A program made the position numbers and the translations under genes. A DNA stretch of 6,345 bases, taken from the NCBI GenBank assembly GCA_937898895.1, contig CALDKL010000867.1:1-6345 (forward strand), given 5' to 3'. The notes beneath the pieces were generated by a model. The model was not told the DNA's origin. It searched no databases and saw only the letters and a program-made list of their open reading frames with translations. Positions 6,125-6,345 of the stretch are shown one piece after another. The number at the start of each line of letters is the position of its first letter. The stretch's first letter is position 1. This DNA is from an uncultured Verrucomicrobiae bacterium (GTDB taxonomy: Bacteria > Verrucomicrobiota > Verrucomicrobiia > Verrucomicrobiales > DEV007).

Positions 6125-6345
6125 GGAATTCTGAAGGACCGATTGACGGCGGGGGGGATCAGCCCGCGCCTGTCCACCCGGCCCGCTGCGCAACCTTCGG
6201 ACCGGACAGGCCGCGACCATCGAGGCCATACCCATCGAGCGCTCGCCTCTAGGATGCCGCAAGGTATCGGGTTCAGGATATCGGATATCGGGATATCGGG
6301 GTCAGGGAACGAATACCGAATTTGAACGCCTTCATTGGAACTTCC
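6125..6345. other. Right-edge non-coding stretch
   Basis: No convincing gene lies in these 221 bases. Short open frames on both strands have no domain-like sequence; one on the minus strand (6068-6262) would overlap the promoter and start of the neighbouring gene. The stretch includes an 8-bp direct repeat, ccatcgag, at 6217-6224 and 6232-6239, and the GGATATC repeat cluster listed separately. Composition shifts from GC-rich to more AT-rich after about base 6260, consistent with entering a repeat element that continues outside the window. Confidence 0.5.
6276..6301. repeat. GGATATC short tandem repeat cluster
   Basis: Three copies of ggatatc lie at 6276-6282, 6283-6289 and 6291-6297, the second and third separated by one extra g, and the third followed by gggg. 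A degenerate relative (ggtatcggg) lies just before, at 6263-6271, and gaataccgaattt follows at 6311-6323. Each copy contains the palindrome gatatc. Translated, the array reads as the ISDIG-type peptide that often marks spurious genes over intergenic repeats. It looks like the edge of a dispersed, low-complexity intergenic repeat; it could also be a set of protein-binding sites. Confidence 0.7.

Noticed and set aside
5052..6134. A plus-strand open frame of 360 codons opposite the hydrolase/SMP-30 gene
   Set aside because: It mirrors a gene with strong family motifs on the other strand and shows no fold or motif of its own.
6217..6239. An 8-bp direct repeat, ccatcgag, spaced 15 bp start to start
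   Set aside because: A single pair this short can arise by chance in GC-rich DNA and it does not sit at a promoter.
6068..6262. A minus-strand open frame of 64 codons upstream of the hydrolase gene
   Set aside because: It overlaps the candidate promoter and the start of the next gene and has no recognisable motif.
6276..6301. The GGATATC cluster as a CRISPR array
   Set aside because: Units are 7 bp and nearly adjacent, with no unique spacers and no cas gene in the window.
6143..6325. A plus-strand open frame of 60 codons ending in an ISDIG-type sequence
   Set aside because: Its C-terminal part is only the translation of the GGATATC repeats; the rest shows no coding signature.

Overview
This is a GC-rich bacterial window with four protein-coding genes and no RNA gene, CRISPR array, phage gene or transposase that I can see. 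Two features point to Verrucomicrobiota or, less likely, Planctomycetota. First, it has a secreted 3-keto-disaccharide hydrolase-type (formerly DUF1080) domain fused to an SMP-30/gluconolactonase propeller, an architecture I associate with those phyla. Second, it has short GGATATC-type tandem repeats between genes. The start codons also mostly lack Shine-Dalgarno sites. The assignment is an inference from gene content, not from a marker gene.

Layout: bases 1-119 hold nothing I can identify. On the minus strand, a small Rieske [2Fe-2S] ferredoxin-like gene (120-437) follows 51 bp downstream of gluQ (489-1331), which encodes glutamyl-Q tRNA(Asp) synthetase. The two may share a transcript. A 188-bp divergent region (1332-1519) separates gluQ from a large plus-strand gene (1520-4537). 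That gene encodes an exported protein of 1005 residues with a TolB-like six-motif propeller, an M28 zinc aminopeptidase domain carrying a PA-like segment, and a C-terminal PDZ domain. A 52-bp convergent gap with two small hairpins separates it from a minus-strand gene (4590-6071) for the exported 3-keto-disaccharide hydrolase/SMP-30 fusion. A plausible sigma-70-like promoter for that gene lies at 6096-6124. The remaining right end (6125-6345) is non-coding and ends in short tandem repeats.

How the genes fit together: the two large proteins both have clear signal peptides and hydrolytic domains, so they fit an organism that degrades peptides and oxidised sugars outside the cytoplasm. They are convergent, so they are not one operon. 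The gluQ/Rieske pair is cytoplasmic housekeeping or redox and has no evident link to them. I found no convincing sign of a new multi-gene system. The most interesting items are the two multidomain fusions and the repeat cluster at the right edge.
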